Shown here piece after piece: positions 32,572 to 45,500 of a DNA stretch of 64,000 bases. Each line of letters begins with the position of its first letter. The stretch's first letter is position 1. The notes under the pieces were generated by a model, which was given only the letters and a program-made list of their open reading frames with translations, had not been told where the DNA came from and did no database searches. Position numbers and translations under genes: made by a program. Origin of the DNA: Sipunculus nudus (lineage: Eukaryota > Annelida > Sipuncula > Golfingiida > Sipunculidae); the NCBI GenBank assembly GCA_026874595.1, contig CM049309.1:96494723-96558722 (forward strand), written 5' to 3'.

Positions 32572-33957
32572 AAACAAGGGACCCATGGGTCAAGGCGCTC
32601 AGCTGATTGTGATTGGACCATAAATGTTTCTCCATTGTGATACTATATCGAGTCGATAAAGCTTATGAATATTATGGACATGTTGGGCTATTATAAAGGA
32701 ATGTAATGTAATATGTGAGTAAATAATAAATGTAATAACCTGACTGATGGATTAATACAGTAAAATATATTGGTTTATTTTTTATTTATTGAGGAGGGGT
32801 TGAAATTGCGATATATGTGAGCAAATATGAATGCAATGACAGCAGTAATAAGCAGTAGTAGAATGATGAATAGGCTATTTGTTGAAGGATCTATAGTGTA
32901 TGGAAGTCTGCAAGATTTCAATTTGACAGATATGATGTAATGATTTACTATGCTGATGAGGGGATTTATGAATTTGTTACTGTATCAGTCTTGACAATGT
33001 ACATTATTTTGATGCCCACTATGTCTACATATTACACAATATTGACATAATTTCTGGCATGTACATAGGTACCTATGGATGAATAGTTATACAAAATATT
33101 TAAGTATGAATATATCTGATTCATCTTGTTCTTGTTTACTGAGGCTGACATTGGGATGGGGCTCAGAGAAGGGAACAGTGAGGGCAGCTATGAGGTGGAT
33201 GAAGAGAGAAAAGGAGAGAGAGAGAGAGAGATATAGAAAGAGAGACAGAGGGAGGGGATGGAGCATTCAACAGTACTTAAACACCTGGAAGATTAAAACA
33301 AAATATTATGAAAAGCAGATAAAGTCTGATCGGAAAAGGTAATCTTGGCCTTGGTTGGTTGATATGATTGAAGAAATTGTTGCAAATAATATTTTGAGAT
33401 CTGACCATCAGTTCCATTGGTTACCGTTTTTGATAAGCTGTTGACAGTTCAACAGTTTACAGATTTGTTTAATGAGATCCAATTATTTTAATAAACCTAT
33501 TTTCTTTTTTATCATTTGTATACAGCAGCCATAAAGTCCCAACTTAACAGGTGGAAGGATTGACGGGGGGGGAGGGGTTATGATGGGAGTTAAAACGCCT
33601 CATTCTTTCTGTATATATTATTTTTAATTATAAAATTTTATTGAAAAGCAATAGAACTATTGTTCACAGTGCCAAAGAGCAAGGACTCTATGGGGTGGGT
33701 GAAGGGGATGACTGGAGTTTAGCACCCTTACATATTAATACAGGATATTAATTTGAATTCAAGTGCTTACAGAGAAAAATGTTTATTCATAATTATTAAA
33801 TAATTTAAGCAGGCAGAAAGGTGGAGAAACAAAGCAAATCATTTTTATTCCCATTCTACTGAGCCAGGAAAAATTAACAATATTTGCCTTTATTCCTTTT
33901 TTTCAATACATCATTTTTTCCAGGTTTAAAAATGTAACTACACACTTACAGTATAAC

Positions 33958-33993
<36 letters not shown>

Positions 33994-36900
33994 ATATGAA
34001 TATTTCAGTTGATTCACATTTCTAAATTGCTTCAACATTCATAGCTAATTAATCTGGTTTATAGTACCTGTCAACAGAATGGGGTGCACGGAGAATGCGA
34101 GGCTTAGGTGTGAGAGAGAATGGGAGAGAAAGAGAGAGAGAGAGAGCGAGAAAGAGAGAGAGCAAGAGAGAGTGAGCTAGACTGTCATGGAGAGAGAGAG
34201 AGAGCGCATGAGAGAGAGATATAGAGTGCCACCAAGAGAGAGAGAGAGAGAGAGGCTCTCTGGTAATTACTGTCTGACCCAGACAATCACAGAGGCAGGG
34301 GTTAGGTCAGAAGTTGAACCTGTTATGTAATACTGCCCAAGCACACATTTCACTGACTAGATGAAAACAATCAAGGCATGTTGCTTGAAAACTTGAATGA
34401 CATCTACAGTTTTTGATCAACTGGTTTCAAATTTCAGATTTTAACAGATGAAATGCTTATGTGTACATGCTGTGAAAATTATATCCACAGCACTAACACT
34501 AGTAACAGGAAATAAATGTCCACTGTAAGTCATGTTTATTATCATGCATGCTTTTTACAAAGGAGTTAACTGTTATTCAATAATTTCAGGTTGCCCATAG
34601 CCAAAAGAACCACTAGCACAAATGATATGAGAGTTACACTATTCATCAAAAATTAATTGGAATTATTGGGAAAAAAATAATTTTAATTAAAAAATATTAA
34701 CAATAACATTTGAAAAGATTTCTTTTAATAATATAATTGAAATAAATGATTAAAATAAAATTATAAAATATATTCATGAATGCATTAATGAATACATTTT
34801 GAAAGTATCTGCACTCAAATTCTTTCTTTTTACATGTATTAGTATTTGTATTAATTTACATTATTGAACTATTGAATTTTTTTAAATCATATTTGAATAC
34901 AATTATTAAGTATTCACTCAAGGTCTCATATTTATTCAGTTTCAGTCTAACAAAACTGTTGAGAATCCAGAATATACCAATTTCACAAATTTAAATAATG
35001 ATTGTAACTACCTGGTTTTATGGCTTTAATTTATAAAAAAAAAATATTATATTCACTTTTGAATACTTTCACATTACTGTCAAGACACTTATGACAATTA
35101 TTAACATTATAGAAATCATAATGAGAACTTGTCTTTAAGACCTGATTTTTTTTTATCAGATTTTTAAAATTTTATTTTTTTTTCAATTTGTATCAGAAAA
35201 AAAAGAAAATAATCTCTACTATGAAACTAATACTTGTTTTAAAAATAACCCAAGGATCAAAACAAACCAATATATTATACAAGGAGCAAACTGGAGTTGG
35301 GAATGTTTAATTTTATTAACTGAAATAAAGTTATCAGAAATATAAATTTTGATTATTTACCCAGTATCATGTAACAGCTGATACAGCCATGAGTCTGAAT
35401 GTTATTATTCAAACATATTGACATCTTTAATGAGCACTTGTCTGAGTAATTTTTTAATTTTTGACATATTTCATTTTTTTTAAATTTTGTAATAAAAAAA
35501 CCCCAACAAATTAAACACCTGGAAAAGACCTGGAAATTTAGAATGTTTGATATGATCAAATGCATCCTTGTCTATCATTATCTTGCTTCACATATTCCCT
35601 TATAGTAAACAACAATTTTATTTAATTATCTATTTTTCATTTTTATGATTGAAATTAAACAAGGGACCTATGGGTCACGATGCTCAGCTGTTATATATGA
35701 TAAAAAAATATTATTTAGAAATGAGGCACATGCTGGTTTTGTGTGGTAATAAATATAAGCTGTATTATGAGTTGTTGTTGTTTAGCTTATGTATGATTTT
35801 GATAGTACCTTTGGAGACAGGGAAGAGGATTGATTTCATTTATTTTATTAACAAATGGAGTACTACTGTCACACAGATTTTGACTTGGCCATATAACTTA
35901 TAAGCAGAACATATAATATTAGAGTTTAACTATTTATTAAAAAAATTACAAATATTGTCCCAAATATAATTTTTATTAAAAATAATAAGAGAATCATATG
36001 ATTTTTTAAAATGAAATATAACTGATATGATTATTAAAAAAATAATATTAAAGAATATATTCATGAATGCATTCATGAATACATTTTGAAAGTATTTGCA
36101 CGAGTATTCATATACTTTCATTTTTACCTGAATTCCCATTCTTTATGCAAGAAATTTTATAATGGAGTACATAATCATATTCGTATTTAAATACAATAAC
36201 AAAGTATTCGCACCATGTCTGGTATTTATTCAGTTTTCACCAAACAATGATGTTGAGAATCCAGAATATACAAAATTCACACATTTAAATAATGATCATA
36301 AGTACCTGGTTTTATGGCTTTTATTTATATTAAAAAATAACTGTAAAAAATTCATTTTGGACTAATTTCACATCAATGTTCACACTAGACACAGTAGGAA
36401 TCTAGATTAATATTATCAACTGCATCTTTGTCTATCATTAATTTCCTTCATATAATCCTTAATGATTAGTAATGAATAATATGATTTACTTCTTTATCAT
36501 TAAAAATGAACTGAAAAATGCCATAGGTGACTGCATGGTGTTATTTGGAATATGTGACATTCTACCCATCGATACAAGATTCTTATATCATCAGTAACTG
36601 CAAGTTAATTTCCTGTTATTATAAACTAACAAATTCCTTTTCTATTTTTTTTTAATTTGTTATTAAAAACCAATAAAAATTTATTAATTTATTGTTTATT
36701 GTTATGTTGTTGGTTAAAACTACTAGATGAGTTGGGTTGAACACCTGGATCAACTGTGGCTGGCCATAAGCTGCCTGGATTCTCCCCTCAAGTGCATAAT
36801 TTGATGAAAGGTCAACAAGGTCAACATACAGGTGAATCAAGAGGGGCTGGAGAGAGCCAAAGTCTGACAGGGTCTCATAAAAAACATTAATAAAAGCTAC

Positions 36901-39300
36901 AATATTTGGCAAATTTCTTTCAGCTTTCTAAACTAAAAAGCTGAAATCCTTATGTGTGCATGATATGAAAATTATATCAACAGTGCTCACGGGAAACAAA
37001 CGTGCCATGGTCACAGTTGGGCAAAATTTAAGGTACTAATTTTATATTTATACTAATAACTTATAAAATTTGAAAAATTCAGAACTAATTTTGGGTATTC
37101 AATTGAATCTTGATTAAATAATGTTACATCCCTGACAAAAAATATCTCTAGCTTCAGCAATGCCCTTGTTAAGGGAGTAAATATATTTCTTGATTTTTTA
37201 CAAAGTGCATTATGTTTGGGCCCATAACTTAAAGAAAATACACAATACTGACATCATTTCTGGCATGTGCATAGTGAATGTATAGAAAAATATGTATATT
37301 ATATATGATCAAAGTCAGATCAGTGGTTTTGATATTAGGCAGTCTTAAAGTATAACATTGGGTTTTTAATGGAAAAATGAAGTTTTTCATTGATATCTCG
37401 AAGGAATTAAGTCCTAGTGACCAAATTCTTGGCATGGTAGGGGATTTTGGAGAAATCTAACTGTATGCCAAATTTAAGGAACTTAGAGCTGAAGCTCGGG
37501 AGCTGAGCTCTAGCAAACTGCATAACACTAGCAATATGTGACATGGTGCTTGAAAACTTGAATAAAATCTACAGTTTTTGATCAACTGGTTTCAAATTTT
37601 TGGTGTTAACAGTTGAAATGCTAACAAAAACATGCTGTGAAAAATAAATCCACAGCAGTTACAGCAAAAAAACGTGCCATGGTCAAAGTAATATAAGGTA
37701 CCAATTTTTTATTTTTGCTAATATTTTTAAAAATTTAAAAGATTTTGATCTAATTTTGGGTATACAATTTAATTTTGATTAATAAAAGTAATATTACTGG
37801 AAAAAAAGTGCTTAGCTTTAACAAGTTTTGTGTTAAGTGATAAAATTTCTTTCCTGATTATTTACAAAATGCATTATGTTTGGGCCCATAACTTTTTTAA
37901 ATTAAATAATACAGACCTAATTTCTGGCATGTACATAGGAATTATATAGAGGATTATTTATAGGAAATATGAGGAAAAACAGATGAGTGGTTTTGATATT
38001 AGGCAGTCCTAAAGTGTGAAAATAGGTTTTTAATAAAAAATTGAGGTTTTTCCTTAATTTCTCAAAGGAATGAAGTCGCAAAGACCCAGTTTTCGGCTTG
38101 GTAGGAGATCTTGGGGACATCTAACATTATGCTGAATTTTGGATTCCTAGGTCTTACGGTTTCAAAACGTGCCACATCTACGGACGGACGGACGGACGGA
38201 CAGACGGACGGACGACGGACAATGGACCATAACTATAGCTCAGATGACTTATAGTCAGCTGAGCTAAAAATACCCAATGGTGACTGCATGGTGTCATTTG
38301 AAATATATTTTCAGCAATCCATGAAAGATCCATAAAACATCAGTAATTGCAAGGTCCCTTTCTCATTAACCATAAAATTCCTTTTCCATTTATTTTTCTT
38401 AAAGTTGTTATTGTAAACCAATAATCTTTTTAAATTATTGTTTATTTTTATGTTTTTGGCCAAACAATTACAAGAGGAGGGGGGTTGAATAGCTATATCC
38501 AGCTGAGGCCACCCTTGCCTCACTTCAAGCATGAAAGGTCAATATGAGAACATGTAGAGGGGCTTCAGTACAGCCTAGGTGTGACATGGTCTCATAAAAA
38601 ATGTAATAAAAGCTACAGTTTTTGGTCAATTCCTTTCAAATTTCAGAATTTAGAATGCATGATATGAAAATTAAACCAACAGTATTTACAGGGAAAAAAC
38701 GTGCCATGCCCAAATTTGGGCAAACTTTTAGGTACTGATTTCATATTTATGCGAATAACTTTTAAAATTTGAAAAATTCAGATCTAATTTTCAGTATTCA
38801 ATTGAATCTTGATTAAATGGAGTTATATCCCTGAAAAGAAGTCTCTAGCTTCAGCCATTCTTATGTTAAGTGAGTTAATATATTTCCTGATTTTTTTATG
38901 AGGTGCATTATGTTCCGGCCTATAACTTCAACAAATTACGCAATACTGACCTAATTTTTGGTATGTACATAGAAAATGTATGGAAAAATATGCATATTCA
39001 CTAGCTATAATCAAAATCAGATCAGTGGTTTTGATATTAGGCAGTCTTACAGTGTAACAATGGTTTTTTTATGGAAAATGGAGGTTTTTCCTTAATATCT
39101 GGAAGGAATGAAGTCCTAATGACCCAATTTTCGGTATGGTAAGAGATTTTGGGGACATCTAACTGTATTCCATATTTCGGATTTGTAGGTCTAACAGTTT
39201 CAAAAAGTGCCAGTTTAACAGATGGACGGACAGCCGGACGGACAGCCGGTGGACAAAGGACCACGACTATAGCTCAGATGACTTATAGTCAGCTGAGCTA
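32572..39300 (+). mobile_element. Family 2 HINE-like element (A-type core), outer copy, with a family 2 copy inside
   Basis: Head AAACAAGGGACCCATGGGTC then AAGGCGCTCAGCTGA at 32572. The tail is a GACGGAC microsatellite near 39220 and a hairpin at 39270-39300, TAGCTCAGATGACT, loop TAT, AGTCAGCTGAGCTA. The hairpin arm AGCTGAGC is complementary to the head motif GCTCAGCT. Flanks are two halves of one E monomer ('...CATACACTATG' and 'AAAAATCATTGTATGTGG...'). The interior holds AT-rich sequence, a GAGA-rich stretch (33218-33245, 34118-34252), a TA tract (33961-33997), and an internal second copy at 35657-38266. Excluding that copy it is about 4.1 kb. No coding capacity. Confidence 0.75.
35657..38266 (+). 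mobile_element. Family 2 HINE-like element (A-type core), nested inner copy
   Basis: Head AAACAAGGGACCTATGGGTC then ACGATGCTCAGCTG. The core repeats 'ACGTGCCATGGTCA-AGT', 'TGATTAAA-(T)AATGTTA', 'GCATTATGTTTGGGCCCATA' and 'TTTTGATATTAGGCAGTC' in two units. A GACG microsatellite lies near 38175-38215. The hairpin is at 38236-38266. It lines up over its whole length (2610 bp) with 53464-56055 (2592 bp). The sequence on each side ('TTTATGATTGAAATT' and 'AAAAATACCCAATGGTGACT') rejoins to match the intact order at 36490-36535, showing insertion into a sister element. Confidence 0.82.
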
Positions 39301-39640
39301 AAAATCATTGTATGTGGCAACACCAGTCTTGTGTACGATAAAGCCATCAAACAGGTCAAAATTTCAGGCCAATACATCAAACTTTTCTTGAGTCAAGTGC
39401 ACTGGGCTGCCCAAGCTCACTTGAGGAAGGCAGTTGACCCTGAGTGAACCAGAACAAATCGCCAGCTGCAGTTACTGCACTGAAAGAACTCTTGATCTGT
39501 GCTTGGCTGTACTGCCTGAACTCTTGACCTGTTGCCTAATCTGATAAAGTTGGCAGTCTGCCAAAGGTATAAATAGAAAGACTGAAAATTACCAAATCTG
39601 AAACAGTGTAGTCTGCCAAGCTATTTATAGTAACAGACAC
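39301..39640 (+). repeat. E monomer remainder and 'GCACTGAGTGAACTC' block
   Basis: Resumes the split E monomer ('TCATTGTATGTGGCAACACC', 'AGTCTTGTGTACGATAAAGC'). It then passes into the block seen at 761-1640 ('TACTGCACTGAAAGAACTCT', 'TTGACCTGTTGCCTAATCTG', 'GCAGTCTGCCAAAGGTATAA'). The order is the same as in the two other composite copies. Confidence 0.6.
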
Positions 39641-40800
39641 AATCTTGGCCTATTGGTAAATTAGTTTACACATAATGAAAAACTTTGGCTACAATGCTTT
39701 TTTTCAAGATGACATATTCATAAGTGTTTTTTTATCAAAATGTTTAGAATAAAGACATATGCTGATTGAAAGCTAAATCAGAATAGAGATATATTTTATT
39801 CATGGATTTAAATTACACATAAGTTGGATATGGACAACAATTACTAATGCTGCCTGAATCTCTCTGCTTATATACCCAAAGAGCTCAGTCTGTTAATACA
39901 ATATATCTACTAGCTTTGTTTACCAAAGTATCTCACAATCCTTTCATTGTTTAAAGGTCCAATAATTCAGCCAAAAATCATTTAAGTAAACTTGAACAAA
40001 GCCACCTAAAAAGTCATTTTTGTGCAATGATACAGAATTTGAAACAGAGTTTTGCAGAAAACTATTGCATTCCCTCAGTCTGATATAGGCTTACTTTGCC
40101 ACAAGACCAACTTCAGCTTTCTCTGACTCAAAAAATCAATGAATCAGATCTTTTTTTATACAAATGAGAGACCCCTACAGTAGGATAATTTTGGGAAGAA
40201 TTAAACCATTCTGTTAACCATTTCATAATAATACATTACTAATGTAGTGGCTGAAAGAAGCAGTCAACAGCTTGATGTAGGTGGCACCACATAAACCTCA
40301 ATTTCAAATACGAGTAATTTGACCAACATTTGCATAACACTTGGTGATTCCAGCTCCTGCCATTTCTAAGATTGTAATGTTAGTATGCTTACTTTGCAAA
40401 ATGACGAAGTTCAAATTCCTGTAACTTGGCCAAAATTCAATGAACCCAAACCGTTTAAACATACTTGAGAGCTCATCTCTGGGATAATTTCTGTGAAATA
40501 TTGAACAATATGGCAGAAAGTTTTCAGAGAAGAAGATTTTTTTAGCTTTTTCCCTATTAAATCTAAGTCAATGCAAATAGCAAAAAAAAAAAATTTCAAT
40601 CCAATAAAGTTTGACATGTGTCTGATTCTTCCACAAAATTTGGCTCTACTAGCTCTGACAGTTTTTGAGATAGCATAGATTAATGTGGGCGCTGGATCCA
40701 GATGGACAACGCCGTTGCATAAGCTCACAGGTTCGCTGAAAAATAAGGTGATTTGTCTGACATGATGGTGAATATGCAAACAAATTTAAAGAAATTTACA
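39641..40800 (+). repeat. D-type repeat units
   Basis: Contains 'AAAGGTCCAATAATTCAGCC', 'AGGATAATTTTGGGAAGAAT', 'GGTGGCACCACATAAACCTC', 'CTTGGCCAAAATTCAATGAA' and 'TCAGAGAAGAAGATTTTT', in the same order as 1700-3300 and 20613-22894. It ends near 'TAAGCTCACAGGTTCGCTGA'. No gene. Confidence 0.65.
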
Positions 40801-41514
40801 ATTCAAGATCATTAAGTTTTCATGCTTTGTACAAGGAAATTATTACATATTGTTTATAGTAAAAACACAGAGCCAGACAGTCCAGAACAAATAACTAAAA
40901 GGGATACTAAGTTACACCAAGAGCTGTAAAAAAAGCACTGAAGCATAAAATATGATAAAAATAAATCAAAGCTTGTTGTTAGATCTCATTACCACAATAA
41001 TCGCACAACTAGTCTGGTTTATTTTTATTACAGCAGAGGCCAGGGAGCATGGAGACTTCAGTAACCCAAGGTCACAGATGTTTATTAGGTTCAGAGAGAC
41101 TAACACAGGAATTCATCAACACATTAAGACACCAGGTGGCAAAGCTCATCTGGTGACTTGCAAAATAGCAACCTTGTCCTGAGCGGATCAGTTTTTCACG
41201 CATGTTTTGCTTCCTGTGGCTGCAAACATGATTGGTTCTGGTGTTGATTTGGGTGTTGATACTTAGTACCCAAAAGACTTGACTCCTGTGGACTGGCTCT
41301 CTACCTCCTCCTGGTGCTAATAAGGACCTGTTGAATTTTGGTGTTGATTCAGAGTAATCAATGACAGATCTACGCAAGTTCACTTGATTGCCTGTGGACT
41401 GGCTCTTCCCCTCACATTGTACAGCTTCAGATGTCTGTGGACTGGCTCTCTCCAACTCTTCATCCAGCTTCAGACCCCACAAGGTTAATGAATGTAAAAT
41501 GAATGTTTTATGCA
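40801..41514. other. Low-repeat island with one 148-codon open frame
   Basis: The minus strand is open from 41518 to 41072: MMHKTFILHSLTLWGLKLDE, then a polar middle with the phrase SQST or PVHRSQ recurring because AGCCAGTCCACAG occurs three times in the DNA. No domain, signal peptide or clear splice borders. At the local base composition an open frame of this size is near the limit of chance for a 64 kb window. I list it as the longest open frame not made by a tandem array, not as a gene. Confidence 0.25.
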
Positions 41515-41700
41515 TCAACTAGTTGCCACAGTGGACAGCATGTAGGTTCCCATTAGCTGTGACCTGCGTCTGAATCCCAGCATAGTGAGTGTACTGGGTA
41601 TTATTATATTCTCCTCTTTGACTTTGTTGTATGCTCATGGTGATAGTAAACTGACATGTAACCTGCTTCTGGTGATACATCATGATTAATAAATTTAAAC
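41515..41700 (+). mobile_element. Possible tRNA-derived SINE
   Basis: Starts with an A-box-like TTGCCACAGTGGACAGC at about 41522. It is followed ~40 bp later by a B-box-like GCGTCTGAATCCC near 41568, close to the spacing of RNA polymerase III internal promoters. The body runs to an AT-rich end (TTAATAAATTTAAACAAAC) near 41705. No second copy is in the window and no target duplication was found, so the call rests on the two boxes. Confidence 0.4.
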
Positions 41701-41734
41701 AAACATCTAAATGTGCATTCCCTACAAGATCAAA

Positions 41735-42013
41735 AGCTCAGGCCCAGCTTCAGTGTCTGTACATCTGTGTGACCAGCTCAGGCCTAAGCTTCAGTGTCTG
41801 TAAATAGATCTGTGTGACCAGCTCAGGCCTAAGCTTCAGTGTCTGTATATAGATCTGTGTGACCAGCTCAGGCCTAAGCTTCAGTGTCTGAACATAGATC
41901 TGTGTGACCAGCTCAGGCCTAAGCTTCAGTGTCTGTACATCTGTGTGACATGCTCAGGCCAAGCTTCACTGTCCATACAACTGGGTGACAAGCTCAGGCC
42001 AAGCTTCAGTGTG
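41735..42013 (+). repeat. 45 bp minisatellite, about six copies
   Basis: Units contain AGCTCAGGCCTAAGCTTCAG and TGTCTGTA-ATAGATCTGTG. The middle copies are nearly identical and the last two are shortened. It is flanked by the SINE-like element and unassigned DNA. Confidence 0.9.
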
Positions 42014-42560
42014 TACCATAGATCCGCATTTTGTGGCCCCACATCGTCTAATGGCCGCACCCCATTTTCGTAAAATACCCGGAGGCTCCTTCACTTGAGT
42101 AAAAAATACCCAAAACCTTACTTAATGGCTGCACCACATTCTCACCACGTTCCATTGCCAGGTGGTGTATTGGAACACAGAACAAAAAGGTTCTCAAAAG
42201 CTAGGCTGCAGCTAGGAACGCTACAGTATGCTAATATGAGGTCAGGAATAAGAGATTTGGAAAACTGAACAAGTTGCAACTGTGCATGTTGCTTGGCTTT
42301 GTTAATTAATTAATTGGTTAAACAGCCTGATCTACCCATTAAGAATAGGTGACAATTTGTTTAATTTATGACAACTCTTCTGAGATGAAGCCTTGTAGGG
42401 CCATGAAATTAATTTAAGACACATCACTGAATGCCAGAGAATCTTGCATCTTTAACTTGGCTAATTCAACTTCAATGTAACATCAAAGCATTGTACAAGA
42501 CAAATGAACTTGTATTTAGACTTTGTACATTGTCGGTCATTTTACAACAATCAACTTTTT
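42014..42560. other. Unassigned spacer between two minisatellites
   Basis: 42030-42190 has a loose internal repetition around 'CGCACCCCATT' and 'TGCACCACATT'. The remainder is AT-rich. No gene or family is recognised. Confidence 0.4.
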
Positions 42561-45500
42561 GCTTGAATAAGATGGCTTGGCTGTCTGTCATTCAGCTGTA
42601 AGATTATATAAGATGTCTGGGCTGTCTGTACTTCAGCTGTTTGCTTTTATTAGATGGCTGGGCTGTCTGTTGATCAGTTGTTTGCTTGTATTAGATGGCT
42701 GGGCTGTCTGTCCATCAGTTGTTTGCTTGTATAAGATGGCTGGGCTGTCTGTCCATCATTTATTGCTTGGATTAGATGGCTGGGCTGTCTGTCCATCAGT
42801 TGTTTGCATGTATTAGATGGCTGGGCTGTCTGTCCATCAGCTGTTTGCTTGTATTAGATGGCAGGGCTGTCTGTCCATCAGTTGATTGCTTGTATTAGAT
42901 GGCTGGGCTGTCTGTCCATCAGTTGTTTGCTTGTATTAGATGGCTGTCTGTCTATAAGTTGTTTGCTTGTATTAGATGGCTTGGCTGTCTGTCTATAAGT
43001 TGTTTGCTTGTATAAGATGGCTAGCTGTCTGTCTATAAGTTGTTTGCTTGTATTAGATGGCTGGGCTGTCTGTTGATCAGTTGTTTGCTGGTATAAGATG
43101 GCTGGACTGTCTGTTGATCAGTTGTTTGCTGGTATAAGATGGCTGGACTGTCTGTTGATCAGTTGTTTGTTGTATTAGATGCCTGGGGTGTCTATTCTTC
43201 AGCTGTTTGGTTGTATAAGATGTCTGGGCTGTCTGTCCTTCAGCTGTTTGCTTGTATATGATGTCTGGGCTGTCTGTACTTCAGCTGTTTGCTTGTATAA
43301 GACGTCTGGGCTGTCTGTACTTCAGCTGTTTGCTTGTATAAGACGGCTGGGCTGTCTGTCCATCAGCTGTTTGCTTGTATTAGATGGCTGGGTTGTCTGT
43401 CCATCATTTGTTTGCTTGGATTAGATGGCTGGGCTGTCTGTCCATCAGTTGTTTGCTTGGATTAGATGGCTGGACTGTCTGTCCATCAGTTGTTTGCTTG
43501 TATTAGATGGCTGGGCTGTCTGTCCATCATTTGTTTGCTTGTATTAGATTGCTAGGCTGTCTGTCTATAAGTTGTTTGCTTGTATTAGATGGCTGGGCTG
43601 TCTGCCTATCAGTTGTTTGCTTGTATTAGATGGCTGGGCTGGCTGTCCATCAGTTGTTTGCTTGTATTAGATGGCTGGGCTGTCTGTCCATCATTTGTTT
43701 GCTTGTATTAGATGTATGTCTGTCCATCATTTGTTTGCTTGTATTAGATGGCTGGGCTGTCTGTTGATCAGTTGTTTGCTTGTATAAGATGGCTGGACTG
43801 TCTGTTGATCAGTTGTTTGATTGTATTAGATTTCTGGGCTGTCTGTCCTTCAGCTGTTTGCTCGTATAAGATGTCTGGGCTGTCTGTACTTCAGCTGTTT
43901 GATTGTATAAGACGTCTGGGCTGTCTGTACTTCAGCTGTTTGCTTGTATAAGATGGCTGGGCTGTCTGTCCATCAGCTGTTTGCTTGTATTAGATGGCTG
44001 GACTGTCTGTACTTCAGCTGTTTGCTTGTATAAGATGGCCAGGCTGTCTGTCCATCAGTTGTTTGCTTGTATTAGATCGCTGGGCTGTCTGTCCATCATT
44101 TGTTTGTTTGGATTAGATGGCTGAGCTGTCTGTCCATCAGTTGTTTGCTTGTATAAGATGGCTGGGCTGTCTGTCTATAAGTTGTTTGCTTGTATTAGAT
44201 GGCTGGGCTGTCTGTCCATCAGTTGTTTGCTTGTATTAGATGGCTGGGCTGTCTGTCTATAAGCTGTTTGCTTGTATAAGATGGCTGGGCTGTCTGTCCA
44301 TCAGCTGTTTGCTTGTATTAGATGGCTGGGCTGTCTGTCCATCAGTTGATTGCTTGTATTAGATGGCTGGGCTGTCTGTCCATCAGTTGTTTGCCTGTAT
44401 TAGATGGCTGGGCTGTCTGTCCATAAGTTGTTTGCTTGTATTAGATGGCTGGACTGTCTGTCCATCAGTTGGTTGCTTGTATTAGATGGCTCGGCTGTCT
44501 GTCCATCAGTTGTTTGCTTGTATTAGATGGCTGGGCTGTCTGTCCATCATTTGTTTGCTTGTATTAGATGGCTAGGCTGTCTGTCTATAAGTTGTTTGCT
44601 TGATAAGATGTCTGGGCTGTCTGTCCATCAGTTGTTTGCTTGTGTTAGATGGCTGGGCTGTCTGCCTATCAGTTGTTTGCTTGTATTAGATGGCTGGGCT
44701 GGCTGTCCATCAGTTGTTTGCTTGTATTAGATGGCTGGGCTGTCTGTCCATCATTTGTTTGCTTGTATTAGATGTATGTCTGTCCATCATTTGTTTGCTT
44801 GTATTAGATGGCTGGGCTGTCTGTTGATCAGTTGTTTGCTTGTATAAGATGGCTGGACTGTCTGTTGATCAGTTGTTTGATTGTATTAGATTTCTGGGCT
44901 GTCTGTCCTTCAGCTGTTTGCTCGTATAAGATATCTGGGCTGTCTGTACTTCAGCTGTTTGATTGTATAAGACGTCTGGGCTGTCTGTACTTCAGCTGTT
45001 TGCTTGTATAAGATGGCTGGGCTGTCTGTCCATCAGCTGTTTGCTTGTATTAGATGGCTGGACTGTCTGTACTTCAGCTGTTTGCTTGTATAAGATGGCC
45101 AGGCTGTCTGTCCATCAGTTGTTTGCTTGTATTAGATGGCTGGGCTGTCTGTCCATCATTTGTTTGTTTGGATTAGATGGCTGGGCTGTCTGTCTATAAG
45201 TTGTTTGCTTGTATTAGATGGCTTGGCTGTCTGTCCATCAGTTGTTTGCTTGTATTAGATGGCTGGGCTGTCTGTCTATAAGTTGTTTGCTTGTATAAGA
45301 TGGCTGGGCTGTCTGTCCATCAGCTGTTTGCTTGTATTAGATGGCTGGGCTGTCTGTCCATCAGTTGATTGCTTGTATTAGATGGCTGGGCTGTCTGTCC
45401 ATCAGTTGTTTGCCTGTATTAGATGGCTGGGCTGTCTGTCCATAAGTTGTTTGCTTGTATTAGATGGCTGGACTGTCTGTCCATCAGTTGGTTGCTTGTA

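Noticed and set aside
34118-34252. GAGA-rich stretch as a GAGA-factor or Polycomb-type element
   Set aside because: Low-complexity AG microsatellite within a transposon interior; there is no supporting context.
38175-38215. GACG repeats as an independent feature
   Set aside because: The same GACGGAC tract precedes the hairpin in several family 2 copies, so it is part of the element's tail.
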